Positions 25,548 to 35,680 of a stretch of DNA of 64,000 nt are shown here, in pieces. The DNA lies in assembly GCF_014202425.1 (NCBI RefSeq), contig NZ_JACHGT010000002.1:1-64000 (forward strand), given 5' to 3'. The DNA comes from Phytomonospora endophytica (lineage in GTDB: Bacteria; Actinomycetota; Actinomycetes; Mycobacteriales; Micromonosporaceae). Position numbers and translations under genes: made by a program. Below the pieces are notes generated by a model that did not search any database, was not told the DNA's origin, and saw nothing but the letters and a program-made list of their open reading frames with translations. The number at the start of each line of letters is the position of its first letter. The stretch's first letter is position 1.

Positions 25548-27005
25548 ATGCGCATCCCCGCCGCCGTCGACGCGCGAGAGGACGAATGGCGCGAACTGTT
25601 CGCCTTCGCCACCAGCGGTGAGCCGCGCGCGACGCTCGGACTGGTCTCCGGTCGTGTACGGATGGGCAAGAGCACGCTCCTGCGGACCTTGGCCGAGACC
25701 ACCGGCGGCTTCTACCACCGGGTCACCGCCGTCGACTACGACGGTTTCCTCGCCGATCTGACCGAGGCGGTGCGGGCCCACACGGGCGCCGGGCATCCCG
25801 CCTTCACCGACCTCGGCCAGGCCGTCGAGGCCCTGGTCGCGCTCGGCGCCGAACGCGAGATCCCGGTCGTGCTCGACGATCTGGCCCAGGTGAACGCCCC
25901 CCACGACTGGCTGCTGACGTCGATCGTCAAGGCCGTCGACGGTCCCGGCGGCCGGTCGTCACGCGCGCGGCTGCTGCTCGGCGGGTCGGCGGTGTCGGCC
26001 GACGGCAGACCTCTGCTGCGCGACAGGTCGCTTCGCGAGCACGCCGCCCTCGACCTGCGGCTCACCGGCCACGACCACCGCCGCATGGCGAAGTGGTGGG
26101 GCATCGAGGATCCGGCGATCGCGTTCTCCGTCTACGCCGTCCTCGGCGGCACGCCCGTCCACCGCGACTGGGTGGACGAGCTCCCGAGCGGCCCCGGCGA
26201 CATGGGCCCGTTCACCCGGCGAACCGTTCTGCGCAAGGGACATCCGCTCTTCGACGCCGCCCGCCGGAGCCTGCGGCACGAGACCGGTCCCTTCGACCTG
26301 GGCTTCTACCGCTCGATCTCGTTCAACGTGGCCTTCGGCGCGACCCGGCTCGACCTCCTCGCCAAGTGCGTGAACCGCCGGCCGGTCGACCTGCGCAAAC
26401 ACCTGTCGATCCTGACCGCGTCCGGGCTACTCGACCGCGACCGCGACCTGCTCTCGCCCGGCGCCGTCCACTACCGGATCGCCGACCAGCTGTTCAACTT
26501 CTTCATGGGGATGATGCGCGTCGACATGGGCCGCATCCAGCGCGGCTACATCCTCGAATACCTGTGGAGGTACCGGGCCGTCCGCTATTCCGATTTCATC
26601 GTGAATCCACAGTTCGCCCAGGTCTGCCGCACCTGGGCCAAGAACTACGCCCCCGAGGGATTCTTCGGCGGCGGACGAGTGTGGGTCGGGCACGGCACCG
26701 TCGACGAACCCGGCATCGACGTGCCGAGGCGCGCCCCCGTCGTCGTCCTCGGCGAGCCGGTCGACGGCCGCCCCGAGTTGCGCGCGCTGGGCGCCTGCCG
26801 CTGGGACGGTCCCATGGACGTCGCGGACCTCGCGGAGCTGCGCCGGACGGCCGCGCTCGTGCGCGACGCCGGGACGCATCACGTCGGGGCTCCCGCGTTC
26901 CACTGCTTCGGCGGTTCCGGGTTCACCCCGGCGCTGCGGACCGCCGCCGACCGCGGTGAAGTCACGCTGGTGGACACGGCGGCGCTGTACTCCGAGAGGA
27001 CGTGA
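25548..27005 (+). CDS. Archaeal-type ATPase of the MNS/DUF234 class
   Basis: 485 residues. Walker A is GRVRMGKST (35-43) and Walker B VVLDD (107-111). The first ~230 residues look like the ATPase_2/MNS STAND clade, followed by a winged-helix segment (DLRKHLSILTASGLLDRD) and a C-terminal DUF234-like region with an inferred nuclease-type fold (LRALGACRWDGPMD). Such ATPases often accompany mobile or conflict-related loci; their biochemical role is not settled. It is divergent from the lipoprotein and convergent with the locus B esx genes, so it is a separate transcription unit within the ESX region. GGAG precedes the ATG. Confidence 0.85.
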   Translation: MRIPAAVDAREDEWRELFAFATSGEPRATLGLVSGRVRMGKSTLLRTLAETTGGFYHRVTAVDYDGFLADLTEAVRAHTGAGHPAFTDLGQAVEALVALGAEREIPVVLDDLAQVNAPHDWLLTSIVKAVDGPGGRSSRARLLLGGSAVSADGRPLLRDRSLREHAALDLRLTGHDHRRMAKWWGIEDPAIAFSVYAVLGGTPVHRDWVDELPSGPGDMGPFTRRTVLRKGHPLFDAARRSLRHETGPFDLGFYRSISFNVAFGATRLDLLAKCVNRRPVDLRKHLSILTASGLLDRDRDLLSPGAVHYRIADQLFNFFMGMMRVDMGRIQRGYILEYLWRYRAVRYSDFIVNPQFAQVCRTWAKNYAPEGFFGGGRVWVGHGTVDEPGIDVPRRAPVVVLGEPVDGRPELRALGACRWDGPMDVADLAELRRTAALVRDAGTHHVGAPAFHCFGGSGFTPALRTAADRGEVTLVDTAALYSERT

Positions 27006-27048
27006 AAAGACCCGGTCACCGACCCTTGCGGGTGGCGACCGGGTCTTT
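27006..27048. terminator. Strong hairpin terminator between the ATPase and a gene-poor gap before the esx pair
   Basis: AAAGACCCGGTC (27006-27017) pairs perfectly with GACCGGGTCTTT (27037-27048); the 19-base loop can fold further (ACCC...GGGT). It overlaps the end of the ATPase stop region and has A/T-rich ends both ways, so it can stop transcription from either direction. Confidence 0.75.
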
Positions 27049-27198
27049 CGAGAGTTCGCGCCGCGAGTTCTTGCCGGACTGGCGGCGCGGGCGGGCTCTC
27101 TGCGACCGGGTGACCCGATGTCCCAGGGACAACAGACCCGACCGGCGGCCGGAGCGGTCCCTGCACGGGACCGGCCGTGTACGCCGGGGGTGAGGCGA

Positions 27199-27483
27199 TT
27201 AGCCCCAGGCCTTGGCGTTCGCGCCTTCAGTGGCCTGGTAGTTCGAGTTCGCCTGGTCGACGGCACCGGCGATGGCCTCAAGGAGTTCCTTGATCTCGAT
27301 GATCGAGGTGTCCATCTCGGTCTGCTGCGCCTGGTAGGCCTCCTTGTCGGCACCTTCCCAGTCGAGGCCGCCGAGCTTCGACTTGAGGTCTTCGACCTCG
27401 CCCTGGATCTCGCCGGCGAGCTTCTTCATCTGCCCGGCGGATTCCTCCATCTGGGCGTAATCGACTAGAATCCTGTCGCTCAT
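27199..27483 (-). CDS. WXG100 Esx protein with YxxxE signal (locus B)
   Basis: 94 residues, a helical hairpin with W42-E43-G44 and a C-terminal Y82-x-x-x-E86 (NYQATEGANAKAWG), the general T7SS export signal. Both signature elements are present, so this is the EsxB-like, signal-bearing half of the pair. A purine-rich RBS (GAGAAGAGAGC) precedes the ATG. It follows its partner (27527-27826) by 43 bases, and the pair lies downstream of eccC on the same strand. Confidence 0.96.
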   Translation of the reverse strand: MSDRILVDYAQMEESAGQMKKLAGEIQGEVEDLKSKLGGLDWEGADKEAYQAQQTEMDTSIIEIKELLEAIAGAVDQANSNYQATEGANAKAWG

Positions 27484-27526
27484 GCTCTGCTCTCTTCTCG
27501 CTGAAGTCTGCTGGTTGCCGAATCGG

Positions 27527-27826
27527 CTAGATCATGCCGAACTTGTCGAAGGAGGAGTTCGACTCTTCCTCGTTCGCCTGGATGTTGGCACCCGACTGCT
27601 TGAGGATCTCGGCGATGTTCCCGAGAGCCGTCATCATGTCGTTACCCTCTTTGTCGAAGGCCTGCATGACCTGCATGAACTTGGCCGAGGCGGCACCCTG
27701 CCAGGAACCGGCCAGGCCCTCCATGAGGTTGCGGAGGCTGGTCAGCTTGCCCTGAATGGACTCCGCGGTGTTGTTCGTGTCGGTCGCAGCCTGATTGATC
27801 GTCTCTACTGAGGCGGCAATTGGCAT
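27527..27826 (-). CDS. WXG100 Esx protein (locus B)
   Basis: 99 residues with W42-Q43-G44 in the helix turn and an acidic C-terminus (ANEEESNSSFDKFGMI). It is the EsxA-like half of the pair with 27199-27483. A very strong RBS (AGGAGGAT) precedes the ATG, consistent with high expression of Esx substrates. It lies 162 bases beyond the eccC stop, so a separate promoter is possible. Confidence 0.95.
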   Translation of the reverse strand: MPIAASVETINQAATDTNNTAESIQGKLTSLRNLMEGLAGSWQGAASAKFMQVMQAFDKEGNDMMTALGNIAEILKQSGANIQANEEESNSSFDKFGMI

Positions 27827-27988
27827 CTGAGATCCTCCTGTTGGTCTGCCGTGCTTACACCGTCGGCGGGTGAACGCCTACGGCACGGGACTGAACCCGC
27901 CTTCCGTTCGTGCCACCATATCCGAGCCGCGCAAGTCCCGCCCTGGAGGTTTTTTCCCCAGGTGAGGCGGTCCCTGCGCGGCCCATGA

Positions 27989-30900
27989 CTACTGGTCGGC
28001 CGGTCGGATGACGGTCTGGATCAGCTGTTCGCCGTCCCGGCGACGCACCAGGGTGCCTCGTCCGGCCGGCTGGCGGCTCGGGCGGAGCGTGCCGAGGACC
28101 TGGCCCTCTTCACGGCGTCCGTCCATGAGGAGGCCGGGGGCCTCCAGTTCCTTCATGCGCTGGATGACGGGGTCGCTCATGGTGCGGGCGACGCCGGACA
28201 TGCGGCGGGCGATGATGATGTGCAGCCCGATGTCCCTGGCCTGCGGAATGAACTCCGCGATCGCCGCCAGGGGGTTGGAGCGGCCGACGGCGACGAGGTC
28301 GTAGTCGTCGACGAGGAAGTAGACGTCGGGCCCGGTCCACCAGTTGCGGTTGCGCAGCTGGTCGGGGGTGACGTCCGGGCCGGGAAGCCGCAGCTGGAGC
28401 CGCTTCTTCACCGCTCCGACGGTCTGCTCGAACTGCGTGGAGTTCATCGAGTAGTCGAGCAGGTGATCACCCTCGATGGACCCGAGCATGCCGCGCCGGT
28501 AGTCGCCCATGATGATGCGCGCCTGGTCGGGCGTGTGCTTCTCCACGATCGACTTGGCGATGTGCCGCATCAGGTTGCTCTTGCCGCATTCGGAGTCGCC
28601 GAAGATCATCAGGTGCGGCTCGTCGTCGAAGTCCAGGAACACCGGCTTCAGGCCGGTCTCGTTGAGACCGATCGGGATGCCCTGGTGACGACGGCCCGCG
28701 GCCGTGGCGAGCTCTTCCATGGTCAGTTCGCGCGGCAGGAGACGGACCTTGGGGACCGTCGGGCCGCGCCAGCCGGCCTGGACCTTGGCGACCATGTCGG
28801 TGACACCGTCGGGGAGGTCCTCGTCGCGCTGTTTGCCGTCGATGCGGGGCATGGACGTGAGGAAGTGGAGCTTCTCCTTCGTCATGCCTCGTCCCGGGGT
28901 CTTCTCCGGGACGTTGCGGGCGGCCTTGCGGTCGAGTTCGGACTCCGAGGGGTCGCCGAGGCGCAGTTCGAGTTTGGTCGACATGAGGTCGCGCATGTTG
29001 ATGCGGATCTCCGACCAGCGGTTGGCGGTGATGATGATGTGCACACCGAAACCGAGGCCGCGGCCGGCCAGGGAGAGCAGTTTCTGCTCGAACTGTTCGT
29101 AGTCCTCGCGGAGCGTCGCCCAGCCGTCGACGACGAGGAAGATGTCGCCGTACGGGTCGTCGGCGTGTTCGCCGCGGGCCCGCATGCGACGGTATCCGGC
29201 GATGCCGTCGATGGTGTGCTCGGTGAAGCGCGCCTCGCGCTCCTCGATGATGTTGGTGACCTCGGAGATCGTGCGTCGCACGCCCTCCTCGTCGCGGCGG
29301 CCGTAGACGCCGGCGACGTGTGGCAGGTCGCCGAGGCCGCGGATGGTTCCGCCGCCGAAGTCGAGGACGAAGAACTGCGCCTCGCGTGGCGTGTGCGTGA
29401 GGCACAGCGACGCGATCATGGAGCGGAGCATGGTGCTCTTGCCCGACTGCGGTCCGCCGACGATGGCGACGTTGCCGCCCGCGCCTTCGAGTTCCACGAC
29501 GAAGGGTGAACGCCGTTGCTCGAAGGGCCGGTCGACTTCGCCGACGACGGCCATGAGGCGGCCGTTGTGGTTCCATCCGACGGGGCTGAGGCCCCGCTGG
29601 GGGTCCACGCCGAGGGCGGGGAGGACGCGGTCGAGGGTCGGGGGCTCCTTCAGCGGCGGCAGCCAGACCTGGTGGGCCGGGCGGCCGTGCCCCTTCATCT
29701 TGCCGACCATGACCTCCAGCATCGAGATCTCTTTGCCCTCTTCGTTCTTGGGCGCCTCGACCTTGGCCTTCTTCTCCTTGGGCTTCTCGATGATCGGCAG
29801 GTACTCGATGTCGTACCCGACGAGCTCGATCTCCTCGCGTTTGGCGACCTGGCCCGGGAGACCCGGGAGTTTGCCGGTCGGCTTGTAGGCGCCGGAGACA
29901 TAGGCCGCGCGGAAGCGCTGCATGACCTCGGTGCCGACCTTGAGGTAGCCGTGACCGGGAGCCTGCGGGAGGTCGTAGGCGTCGCCGACGCCGAGCACGA
30001 CCCGCGACTCCACGGCCGAGAAGGTCCGCAGACCGATCCGGTAGGACAGGTAGGTGTCGAGACCGCGGAGCTTGCCCTCCTCCAGTCGCTGCGAGGCGAG
30101 CAGGAGGTGGACGCCGATGGATCGCCCGATCCGGCCGACCTGCACGAACAGGTCGATGAACTCGGGTTTGGCGACGAGCATCTCGGAGAACTCGTCACAG
30201 ATGATCATCAGCGCGGGCAGTGGTTTGAGCGGTTCCCCGGCCTTGCGGGCCTTCTCGTAGTCCTGCCGGTTGACGTAGTTGCCGGCCGCGCGCAGGAGTT
30301 CCTGGCGCCGCACCATCTCACCGGCGAGCGCGTCCTGCATGCGGTCGACGAGGGCGATCTCGTCGGCGAGGTTGGTGATGACCGCGCTGACGTGCGGCAT
30401 CTGGTCGAGGAATGCGAAGGTCGCGCCGCCCTTGAAGTCGACGAGGACGAAGTTGAGTTCTTCCGAGGAGTGGGTCGCGGCGAGCGCGCCCACGATGGTG
30501 CGGAGCACCTCGGATTTACCCGAACCGGTCGCGCCGACCATCAGGCCGTGCGGGCCCATGCCTTCGAGCGACGCCTCCTTGAAGTCGATGTCGACGACAC
30601 CGCCGTCGGGCGCCATGCCCAGCGGCACCTTCATGAACTCCTTCATCGGCCGCGGACGCCAGTGGACGTTCGGGTCGAGGGCGGCGGCGTCGCCGATGCC
30701 GAGCAGGTCGGGGAGTTCCATCGTGGAGGAGAGTGGTTCCTCCGTGATGGCCTGAGCCTGCTGGGAGAGCCGGAAGGGGGCCATCTGCCGGGCGATGCCC
30801 TCGGCCTGGCTGATCGACATCTGGTCGGGCCGGCCGAGGGAGTTCTGCTTGTTGCCCTGGTCGACGTAGAGCGCGTCGCCGTTGGTCTCCAGGCACAGCA

Positions 30901-31966
30901 GGAAGCGGCCGGAGTCGCGGGGGACGTACCCGGAGGTGTCGATGACGGTCGTGCCGAGGAGACCGCGACCGGCGAGCTGGCAGTTGGGGCCGACTTCTCC
31001 GCCGTCGAGGATGACGAGGATGTGCGGTGCCCCGACGAGGGGTTTCGCCTCGGGACCGAAGCGGACCCGGCCGGCGAGTTCCTCCTGGAGCGCGCGCTCC
31101 AGGCTCATCATGTCCTCGAAGGCGAGGCGGACGGCGCCGGCGGCGTCGACACGGGTCGGGTGCTGGAGGTGGGGAAGCCACTTGGTCCAGCGCCAGTTGT
31201 CCATGCGTTCGGCGGCGGCGACGACGGCGATGATGAGGTCGTCGGGAGAGTGCAGCGCGGCGAGTTGCGACATCAGCGACCGGGCCATGGCCGTGGTCGT
31301 GTCGTATTCGCCCCGCATCACGACCTTGCTGAAGGAGCGGATCGACATCGAGATCGGCAGGTCCTGAACCGAGTTGTGCGTGCGCACGAAGCGGCGCAGC
31401 GCGATGGCGCTCATCGGTTCGAGGTCTTCGACCGGTTTGGTCTCCGGTGGCACGATCTTGACGGCGAGACGCTGCGGGCCCCGCGCGACGCGGACCTCGC
31501 CGAAGTCGTCGTCGGTGCTGCGGCGTTCCCACATGCGTCCCGAGGCGACGATCGACCAGAGGCTGTCGGGCTCGGGGTGACGCCACTGCTGGGCGGCACG
31601 CTGCTGGTCGGTGGCACGGCGGACCCTTTTGCGGGCCTGCGCGAGGTACCGCATGTAGTCGCGCCGTTCGGCGTTGAGTTCCGCCTTGTCCTTGCCGCCG
31701 GTGTTGCCGAGGTTGCTGATGGCCATCCCGAGCATGGACACGCCGAAGAGGCCGCCGGCGACGTAGGACATCGTCCCGCCGCTGCGGCTGCCCATCATGA
31801 ACATCATCGCCCCGGCCCCGCAGAGCATCGGGAGCAGCATCAGGAGCTGACCGAAACTCTTCGGCAGAACCTCCGGAAGCTCCGGGGGAGATTCGAGCAG
31901 CAGTTCGCCGCGCGGCAATTGTGGTCCACGGCGCCGGGGGGGCCGCTTGAACAGTTCGGTGCTCAC
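27989..31966 (-). CDS. eccC: ESX ATPase EccC (locus B)
   Basis: 1325 residues from a GTG at 31966 giving the usual N-terminus ([14 protein letters not shown]). TM helices near 35-52 and 62-80 precede three FtsK-like domains with Walker A lysines at about 484 (GATGSGKSE), 843 (GPQSGKST) and 1129 (GDSECGKSN). All three P-loops are intact, unlike domain 3 of the locus A EccC. A lysine-rich loop ([20 protein letters not shown]) follows domain 1. The juxtamembrane sequence [17 protein letters not shown] is much closer to the locus C EccC than to locus A. An AGGG lies upstream of the GTG. It is divergent from eccD. Confidence 0.97.
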   Translation of the reverse strand: MSTELFKRPPRRRGPQLPRGELLLESPPELPEVLPKSFGQLLMLLPMLCGAGAMMFMMGSRSGGTMSYVAGGLFGVSMLGMAISNLGNTGGKDKAELNAERRDYMRYLAQARKRVRRATDQQRAAQQWRHPEPDSLWSIVASGRMWERRSTDDDFGEVRVARGPQRLAVKIVPPETKPVEDLEPMSAIALRRFVRTHNSVQDLPISMSIRSFSKVVMRGEYDTTTAMARSLMSQLAALHSPDDLIIAVVAAAERMDNWRWTKWLPHLQHPTRVDAAGAVRLAFEDMMSLERALQEELAGRVRFGPEAKPLVGAPHILVILDGGEVGPNCQLAGRGLLGTTVIDTSGYVPRDSGRFLLCLETNGDALYVDQGNKQNSLGRPDQMSISQAEGIARQMAPFRLSQQAQAITEEPLSSTMELPDLLGIGDAAALDPNVHWRPRPMKEFMKVPLGMAPDGGVVDIDFKEASLEGMGPHGLMVGATGSGKSEVLRTIVGALAATHSSEELNFVLVDFKGGATFAFLDQMPHVSAVITNLADEIALVDRMQDALAGEMVRRQELLRAAGNYVNRQDYEKARKAGEPLKPLPALMIICDEFSEMLVAKPEFIDLFVQVGRIGRSIGVHLLLASQRLEEGKLRGLDTYLSYRIGLRTFSAVESRVVLGVGDAYDLPQAPGHGYLKVGTEVMQRFRAAYVSGAYKPTGKLPGLPGQVAKREEIELVGYDIEYLPIIEKPKEKKAKVEAPKNEEGKEISMLEVMVGKMKGHGRPAHQVWLPPLKEPPTLDRVLPALGVDPQRGLSPVGWNHNGRLMAVVGEVDRPFEQRRSPFVVELEGAGGNVAIVGGPQSGKSTMLRSMIASLCLTHTPREAQFFVLDFGGGTIRGLGDLPHVAGVYGRRDEEGVRRTISEVTNIIEEREARFTEHTIDGIAGYRRMRARGEHADDPYGDIFLVVDGWATLREDYEQFEQKLLSLAGRGLGFGVHIIITANRWSEIRINMRDLMSTKLELRLGDPSESELDRKAARNVPEKTPGRGMTKEKLHFLTSMPRIDGKQRDEDLPDGVTDMVAKVQAGWRGPTVPKVRLLPRELTMEELATAAGRRHQGIPIGLNETGLKPVFLDFDDEPHLMIFGDSECGKSNLMRHIAKSIVEKHTPDQARIIMGDYRRGMLGSIEGDHLLDYSMNSTQFEQTVGAVKKRLQLRLPGPDVTPDQLRNRNWWTGPDVYFLVDDYDLVAVGRSNPLAAIAEFIPQARDIGLHIIIARRMSGVARTMSDPVIQRMKELEAPGLLMDGRREEGQVLGTLRPSRQPAGRGTLVRRRDGEQLIQTVIRPADQ

Positions 31967-32172
31967 CGGTTGCCCTTCTCGGACTATTGCGGGGTTACCC
32001 CAGACGATACTTACGGGCGCAACCCCGGGTCCAACTGCCGGGGTCGTGCGCCTGTGTTGCGCACATCGGTACGCTGGGCCGCAGTTCTCGCCAACCGTGG
32101 CCATTTCGACCCCTCCGGTCACGGAAAAGGCAGTCACGCCCTTGAGCGAAACCAGCATGGGAGGAGCCATTC

Positions 32173-33567
32173 GTGGCCGGCACCGCAAACGGAGAACTGA
32201 CGCGTGTGACGATCGTCAGTCCGAACACCCGGGTGGACCTGGCTCTGCCTGCCGAGGTGCCCCTCGCCGAACTCCTGCCGACGGTTCTGCGCCATGCCGG
32301 TGAGGAGCTCGCCGACGAGGGCGCCGCGCACGGCGGCTGGGTCCTGGCCCGACTCGGCGGACAGCCCCTCGACTCCGGTCGCAGCACGTCCCAGTTGTCG
32401 GTGCGCGACGGTGAACTGCTCTATCTGACGATGCGCCAGAAGATGGCGCCGGAAATGGTCTTCGACGACGTCATCGAGGCGGTCGCGACGGCGACGAACA
32501 ACCGCGGGTCGCGCTGGGACCAGCACTCGACGCGCCGGTTCAGCCTGACCGTCGGGGTGAGCGCGCTGCTGTCGGGCGCGCTCGCGGTCCTATTCTCGGG
32601 CCCGCCGCAGCTTTTCGGCGCGATCACGGCCTTCGTGGTCGCGACGGCGTTGTTGTCCATCGCGGCCGTTTTCGCCCGGGCCCTGCGCGCGACCGACGCG
32701 GCCGTCGCCTTCGCGATGGTGTCGCTGGCCTACGCCGGGGTCGGGGGCGCGCTCGCGGGTGCCGGTGACCGGACGTTCGCCGAGCTGACCGCGGCGAACC
32801 TCGTGATCGCCGCCTCGTCGGTGCTGGTGTTCGCGGTGATGGCGCTGGTCGCCGTCGCCGACCGGGCGCCGCTGTTCTTGTCGGCGTCGTTCTGCGCGGT
32901 CGCGCTGGGCATCGCCTCGGGCGCCTCGATGGTCCTCGACGGCAACTTCGCGCTCGGCGCGGCGATCGTCGCCGGACTGGCCTTCGCGCTGATCCCGATG
33001 ACGCCGATGCTGTCGCTGCGACTCGCGCGCGTGCCGATGCCGCAGCTGCCGAGCAACGTCGAGGAACTCAAGTCGGACTCGTACTCCGTCAACGGCGCCC
33101 AGGCCCTCGAACGGTCCACGCGCGCCAACGAGTTCCTCACCTCGATGTACGGGACGATCGCCGTCATCAGCTTCGGCTGCTGCATCGCGCTGTCCCTCGA
33201 CGGCGGAGTGCCCGGCTGGATCCTGACCGGCGTGCTGTCGGCCGTGCTGCTGTCGCGGGCGCGGGCCCTGATCGTGCGCAGCGCCCGGATCCCGCTCCTC
33301 ACCGCCGGGATCGGCGGACTGGGGATGCTGACGCTCGCGGTGTTCGTCGCGTCGTCGTCGATCGTGCGGCTCTCGGCGGTGCTCGGCGCGCTGCTCGTGA
33401 TCACGCTGATCGCGGTGTTCTACGGGCTCGCCGTGACCGGCAAGCGGATCTCGCCGGTGTGGGGACGGACGCTGGACATCATCGAGGTGTTCCTGATCGT
33501 CGCGATCGTGCCGCTCGCCGGATGGATCGGTGGACTGTACGCGTGGATGCGGAGTTTGAACGGGTGA
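32173..33567 (+). CDS. eccD: ESX integral membrane pore protein EccD (locus B)
   Basis: 464 residues. A ubiquitin-like N-terminal domain ([21 protein letters not shown] ... GELLYL) is followed by a multi-pass region of about eleven helices, with a cytosolic segment [20 protein letters not shown] that matches EccD of loci A and C. The GTG start at 32173 follows GGGAGGAG. It stands alone on the plus strand, divergent from eccC and followed by a strong terminator, whereas in locus A eccD continues into the esx genes. Confidence 0.96.
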   Translation: MAGTANGELTRVTIVSPNTRVDLALPAEVPLAELLPTVLRHAGEELADEGAAHGGWVLARLGGQPLDSGRSTSQLSVRDGELLYLTMRQKMAPEMVFDDVIEAVATATNNRGSRWDQHSTRRFSLTVGVSALLSGALAVLFSGPPQLFGAITAFVVATALLSIAAVFARALRATDAAVAFAMVSLAYAGVGGALAGAGDRTFAELTAANLVIAASSVLVFAVMALVAVADRAPLFLSASFCAVALGIASGASMVLDGNFALGAAIVAGLAFALIPMTPMLSLRLARVPMPQLPSNVEELKSDSYSVNGAQALERSTRANEFLTSMYGTIAVISFGCCIALSLDGGVPGWILTGVLSAVLLSRARALIVRSARIPLLTAGIGGLGMLTLAVFVASSSIVRLSAVLGALLVITLIAVFYGLAVTGKRISPVWGRTLDIIEVFLIVAIVPLAGWIGGLYAWMRSLNG

Positions 33568-33603
33568 GGTGGTGCCGGGCCGAGAGGCGCGGCCGAGCTG
33601 GAG

Positions 33604-33638
33604 CGACCCCCGCCGGGATGTGGCGGGGGTCGTTTTTT
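33604..33638 (+). terminator. Rho-independent terminator after eccD (locus B)
   Basis: CGACCCCCGCC (33604-33614) pairs perfectly with GGCGGGGGTCG (33622-33632) around a 7-base loop, followed by six T's (33633-33638). It is the most canonical intrinsic terminator in the window. Confidence 0.92.
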
Positions 33639-33799
33639 GTGGGGGGTCGTGGGTGGGGCGGGGGTCGTGGGTGGGGCGCGGGTTTGCGGGCGGGGTGGGG
33701 CGCGGCGCTCGCGGGCGGGGCGGGGTGGCTCGGGCCTGCTCGCCGACGCCTGCTTCTTCGAGCGGCCCCTCGCGGGCGGGGCTGGGGCTGCGCGGGCGG

Positions 33800-33826
33800 T
33801 TATCCACAACCGCCCGGTTATCCACA
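33800..33826 (+). other. Two perfect DnaA-box 9-mers in tandem
   Basis: TTATCCACA occurs at 33800-33808 and 33818-33826 in the same orientation, 18 bases apart, within a shared GGTTATCCACA context. This is the bacterial DnaA-box consensus. There is no dnaA, dnaN or AT-rich unwinding element nearby, so it is not evidence for oriC; DnaA binding for regulation or titration is possible. Confidence 0.5.
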
Positions 33827-33922
33827 GCGAGCCGCGCTCGTGTTCGCCGGCCACGCCTGGACCTGCGCTACGGTCAGATTTAGGGCGGAGGCCGGGAGGC
33901 CCCTGGCGCCATTCACGTTTCA

Positions 33923-34085
33923 CCAGCGGACACCGGCCAGCAGCTGCTAGCCGGCGGACACCGGACACCGGCCAGCGGCCAGCGGCCACTAGCCAGCAGC
34001 AAGCGGACAACGGCCAGCATCCAGCAACCGCTGGCCAGCAGCCAGCAGCCAGCAGCCAGCAGCCAGCGGCCAGCGGCCAGCGGCC
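33923..34085. repeat. CCAGCAG / CCAGCGG heptamer array
   Basis: More than ten near-perfect 7-base units (CCAGC-A/G-G) occur, densest at 34030-34085, with earlier imperfect units and GGACACCGG insertions. It is non-coding and lies between convergent eccD and mycP genes. Confidence 0.75.
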
Positions 34086-34149
34086 CCAACACACCAGAGC
34101 GGCCCCCGCCGGAGCGAGGGCCGTCTCAGTCGTGCGGTGGCACTTCCGT

Positions 34150-34194
34150 CACCGCGTCCACCGTGTCCACCGCGTCCACCGTGTCCACCACGTC
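34150..34194. repeat. Nonamer tandem repeat
   Basis: Five consecutive 9-base units of CACC-G/A-C/T-GTC immediately precede the mycP stop region. They are perfectly phased. Confidence 0.6.
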
Positions 34195-34206
34195 GTGCGC
34201 GGCCGG

Positions 34207-35538
34207 TCAGCGTCCCGGCGGCGGCGGCGGCGGTGGCTGCGACGATGGCGGCTGCGGCGGCCGATGCTGCTGCTCCCGGTACGGCACCCCCGGCTGCTGC
34301 GGATGCTGCGGCGCCTTCCGGTACGCCTCCCCCGCCTGCCGCTGCGACGAACCCGGCGGCGGCGCCTGCTGCGGATACCCCGCCCCCGGCACCTGCCCGT
34401 ACCCCCGCGGATACCCCTCCCCCCGATGCGAGACCGTCCCCGCCTTCCGCCGCGAGCGCCGGTTCAACACCACGATCACCACCACGACCACCGCCACCAG
34501 CAGCACCCCGCCGGCGATCGCGCCGATCAGGATCCCCGGTGTCACGCCGCCGCCGATCCCGTCGGCGTCGGACGAGGTCGTGGCGGCCAGCGCGTCGGAC
34601 GGGTTCCCCAGCGGGTTCGCCGTGACCGGCGCGACGTCGGCCGTGACCGCCGCGAGTGCGTCGACCTTGCCGAAGCCGAAGGCTTCGTCGCGGCCGGGGT
34701 CGCCGGCGTCTTCGGCGGTGGTGATGAGCCGGTTGATGACGTCGGCGGCGCCGAGGTCGGGGTACTTCGCGCGGACCAGGGCGGCCACGCCCGACGTCAG
34801 AGCCGTGGCGATGCTGGTGCCGCTGCCGCCCTCGGCGTAACCGGCGTCGGTGCCGGGGTTGTCGGGGACGAGTCCGGTGATGTTCTCGGCCGGGGCCGAC
34901 AGGACCGTCTCGGGTCCCGTCGTCGACTTCGGCCAGATCTCTCCCGACTCGGCGTACCCGGACACCGCGACCACTCCGGGGAGGTAGGCGGGCGAACCGA
35001 CCTCGCCGCCGGGATCGTTGCCGGTACCGGCGATCACCGGTACGTCGTTGTCGAGGGCGTACTGGATCGCGTTGATGGCCTCATCGGAGGCGACGTTCCC
35101 GGCGAGCGAGATGTTGATGACGTCGGCACCGTTGTCGACGGCCCAGCGGATGCCATCGACGGCGGCGACGAAGGAGAACTGCTCGCCGCTCGACGTCACC
35201 TTGACGGGAAGGATCCGCGCGCCGGGCGCGACGCTGAGGACCTGCCCGGCGATGTCGGTGCCGTGCCCGGACTGGTCACGTCTCGGCCGGTCGTCGACGA
35301 AGCTCTTGCCGTCGAGCACGCGCCCGTCGAGATCGGGGTGCTCGCCCACACCGGTGTCGACGACGGCGACGACGACGTCCTCGCCCGTCGATTCGGCCTG
35401 GGCCTCGGCGGCCTTGATGGCCTCCAGCTGCCAACCGGTGATCTCCGCCGCGGCCGGCGCCGGTGCGGCCAGCACCACCCCCGCCACCAGCGGCACCGCC
35501 GCGGCGATCGCGGCACCCGCTCTCCACCGTGCGGTCAT
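34207..35538 (-). CDS. mycP: Mycosin, Cys-free class (locus B)
   Basis: 443 residues. A signal peptide runs to about Ala31 (APAAAEI). The subtilase triad is Asp61 (VVDTG), His92 (GHGTD) and Ser242 (GTSIATA), with Asn164 (GTGN). A TM helix near 355-378 (GILIGAIAGGVLLVAVVVVVIVVL) is followed by a long cytosolic tail rich in Pro, Gln and Tyr. It lacks the cysteine pair, like the mycosin at 3862, and shares that protein's Pro-rich tail. ATG at 35538 follows GGAGG at ideal spacing. It is encoded opposite to the flanking eccD and eccB. Confidence 0.94.
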   Translation of the reverse strand: MTARWRAGAAIAAAVPLVAGVVLAAPAPAAAEITGWQLEAIKAAEAQAESTGEDVVVAVVDTGVGEHPDLDGRVLDGKSFVDDRPRRDQSGHGTDIAGQVLSVAPGARILPVKVTSSGEQFSFVAAVDGIRWAVDNGADVINISLAGNVASDEAINAIQYALDNDVPVIAGTGNDPGGEVGSPAYLPGVVAVSGYAESGEIWPKSTTGPETVLSAPAENITGLVPDNPGTDAGYAEGGSGTSIATALTSGVAALVRAKYPDLGAADVINRLITTAEDAGDPGRDEAFGFGKVDALAAVTADVAPVTANPLGNPSDALAATTSSDADGIGGGVTPGILIGAIAGGVLLVAVVVVVIVVLNRRSRRKAGTVSHRGEGYPRGYGQVPGAGYPQQAPPPGSSQRQAGEAYRKAPQHPQQPGVPYREQQHRPPQPPSSQPPPPPPPGR

Positions 35539-35680
35539 GCACTGCCTCCGATCGGTAGTCAGACGAGTGCGACGATACCGAGGCCGGGCCTTTGCCAAAA
35601 GGGTGACAGCAGGCCCTATCGTGGTGTCACGCCACAGTCCCCACCTTTCACCGACGACACCCCCGCAAAGGTAATTGCTG

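Larger units (their letters stand above)
33568..34206. other. Gene-free region between eccD and mycP of locus B
   Basis: It contains the eccD terminator (33604-33638), G-rich GGGTGGGGCG repeats to about 33720, two DnaA-box 9-mers (33800-33826), a CCAGC-A/G-G heptamer array (33923-34085) and a nonamer array (34150-34194). Open frames in it are repeat artefacts. Confidence 0.6.

Noticed and set aside
33800-33826. Chromosomal origin of replication
   Set aside because: Two DnaA boxes are too few, and dnaA, dnaN, gyrB and an AT-rich unwinding segment are absent.
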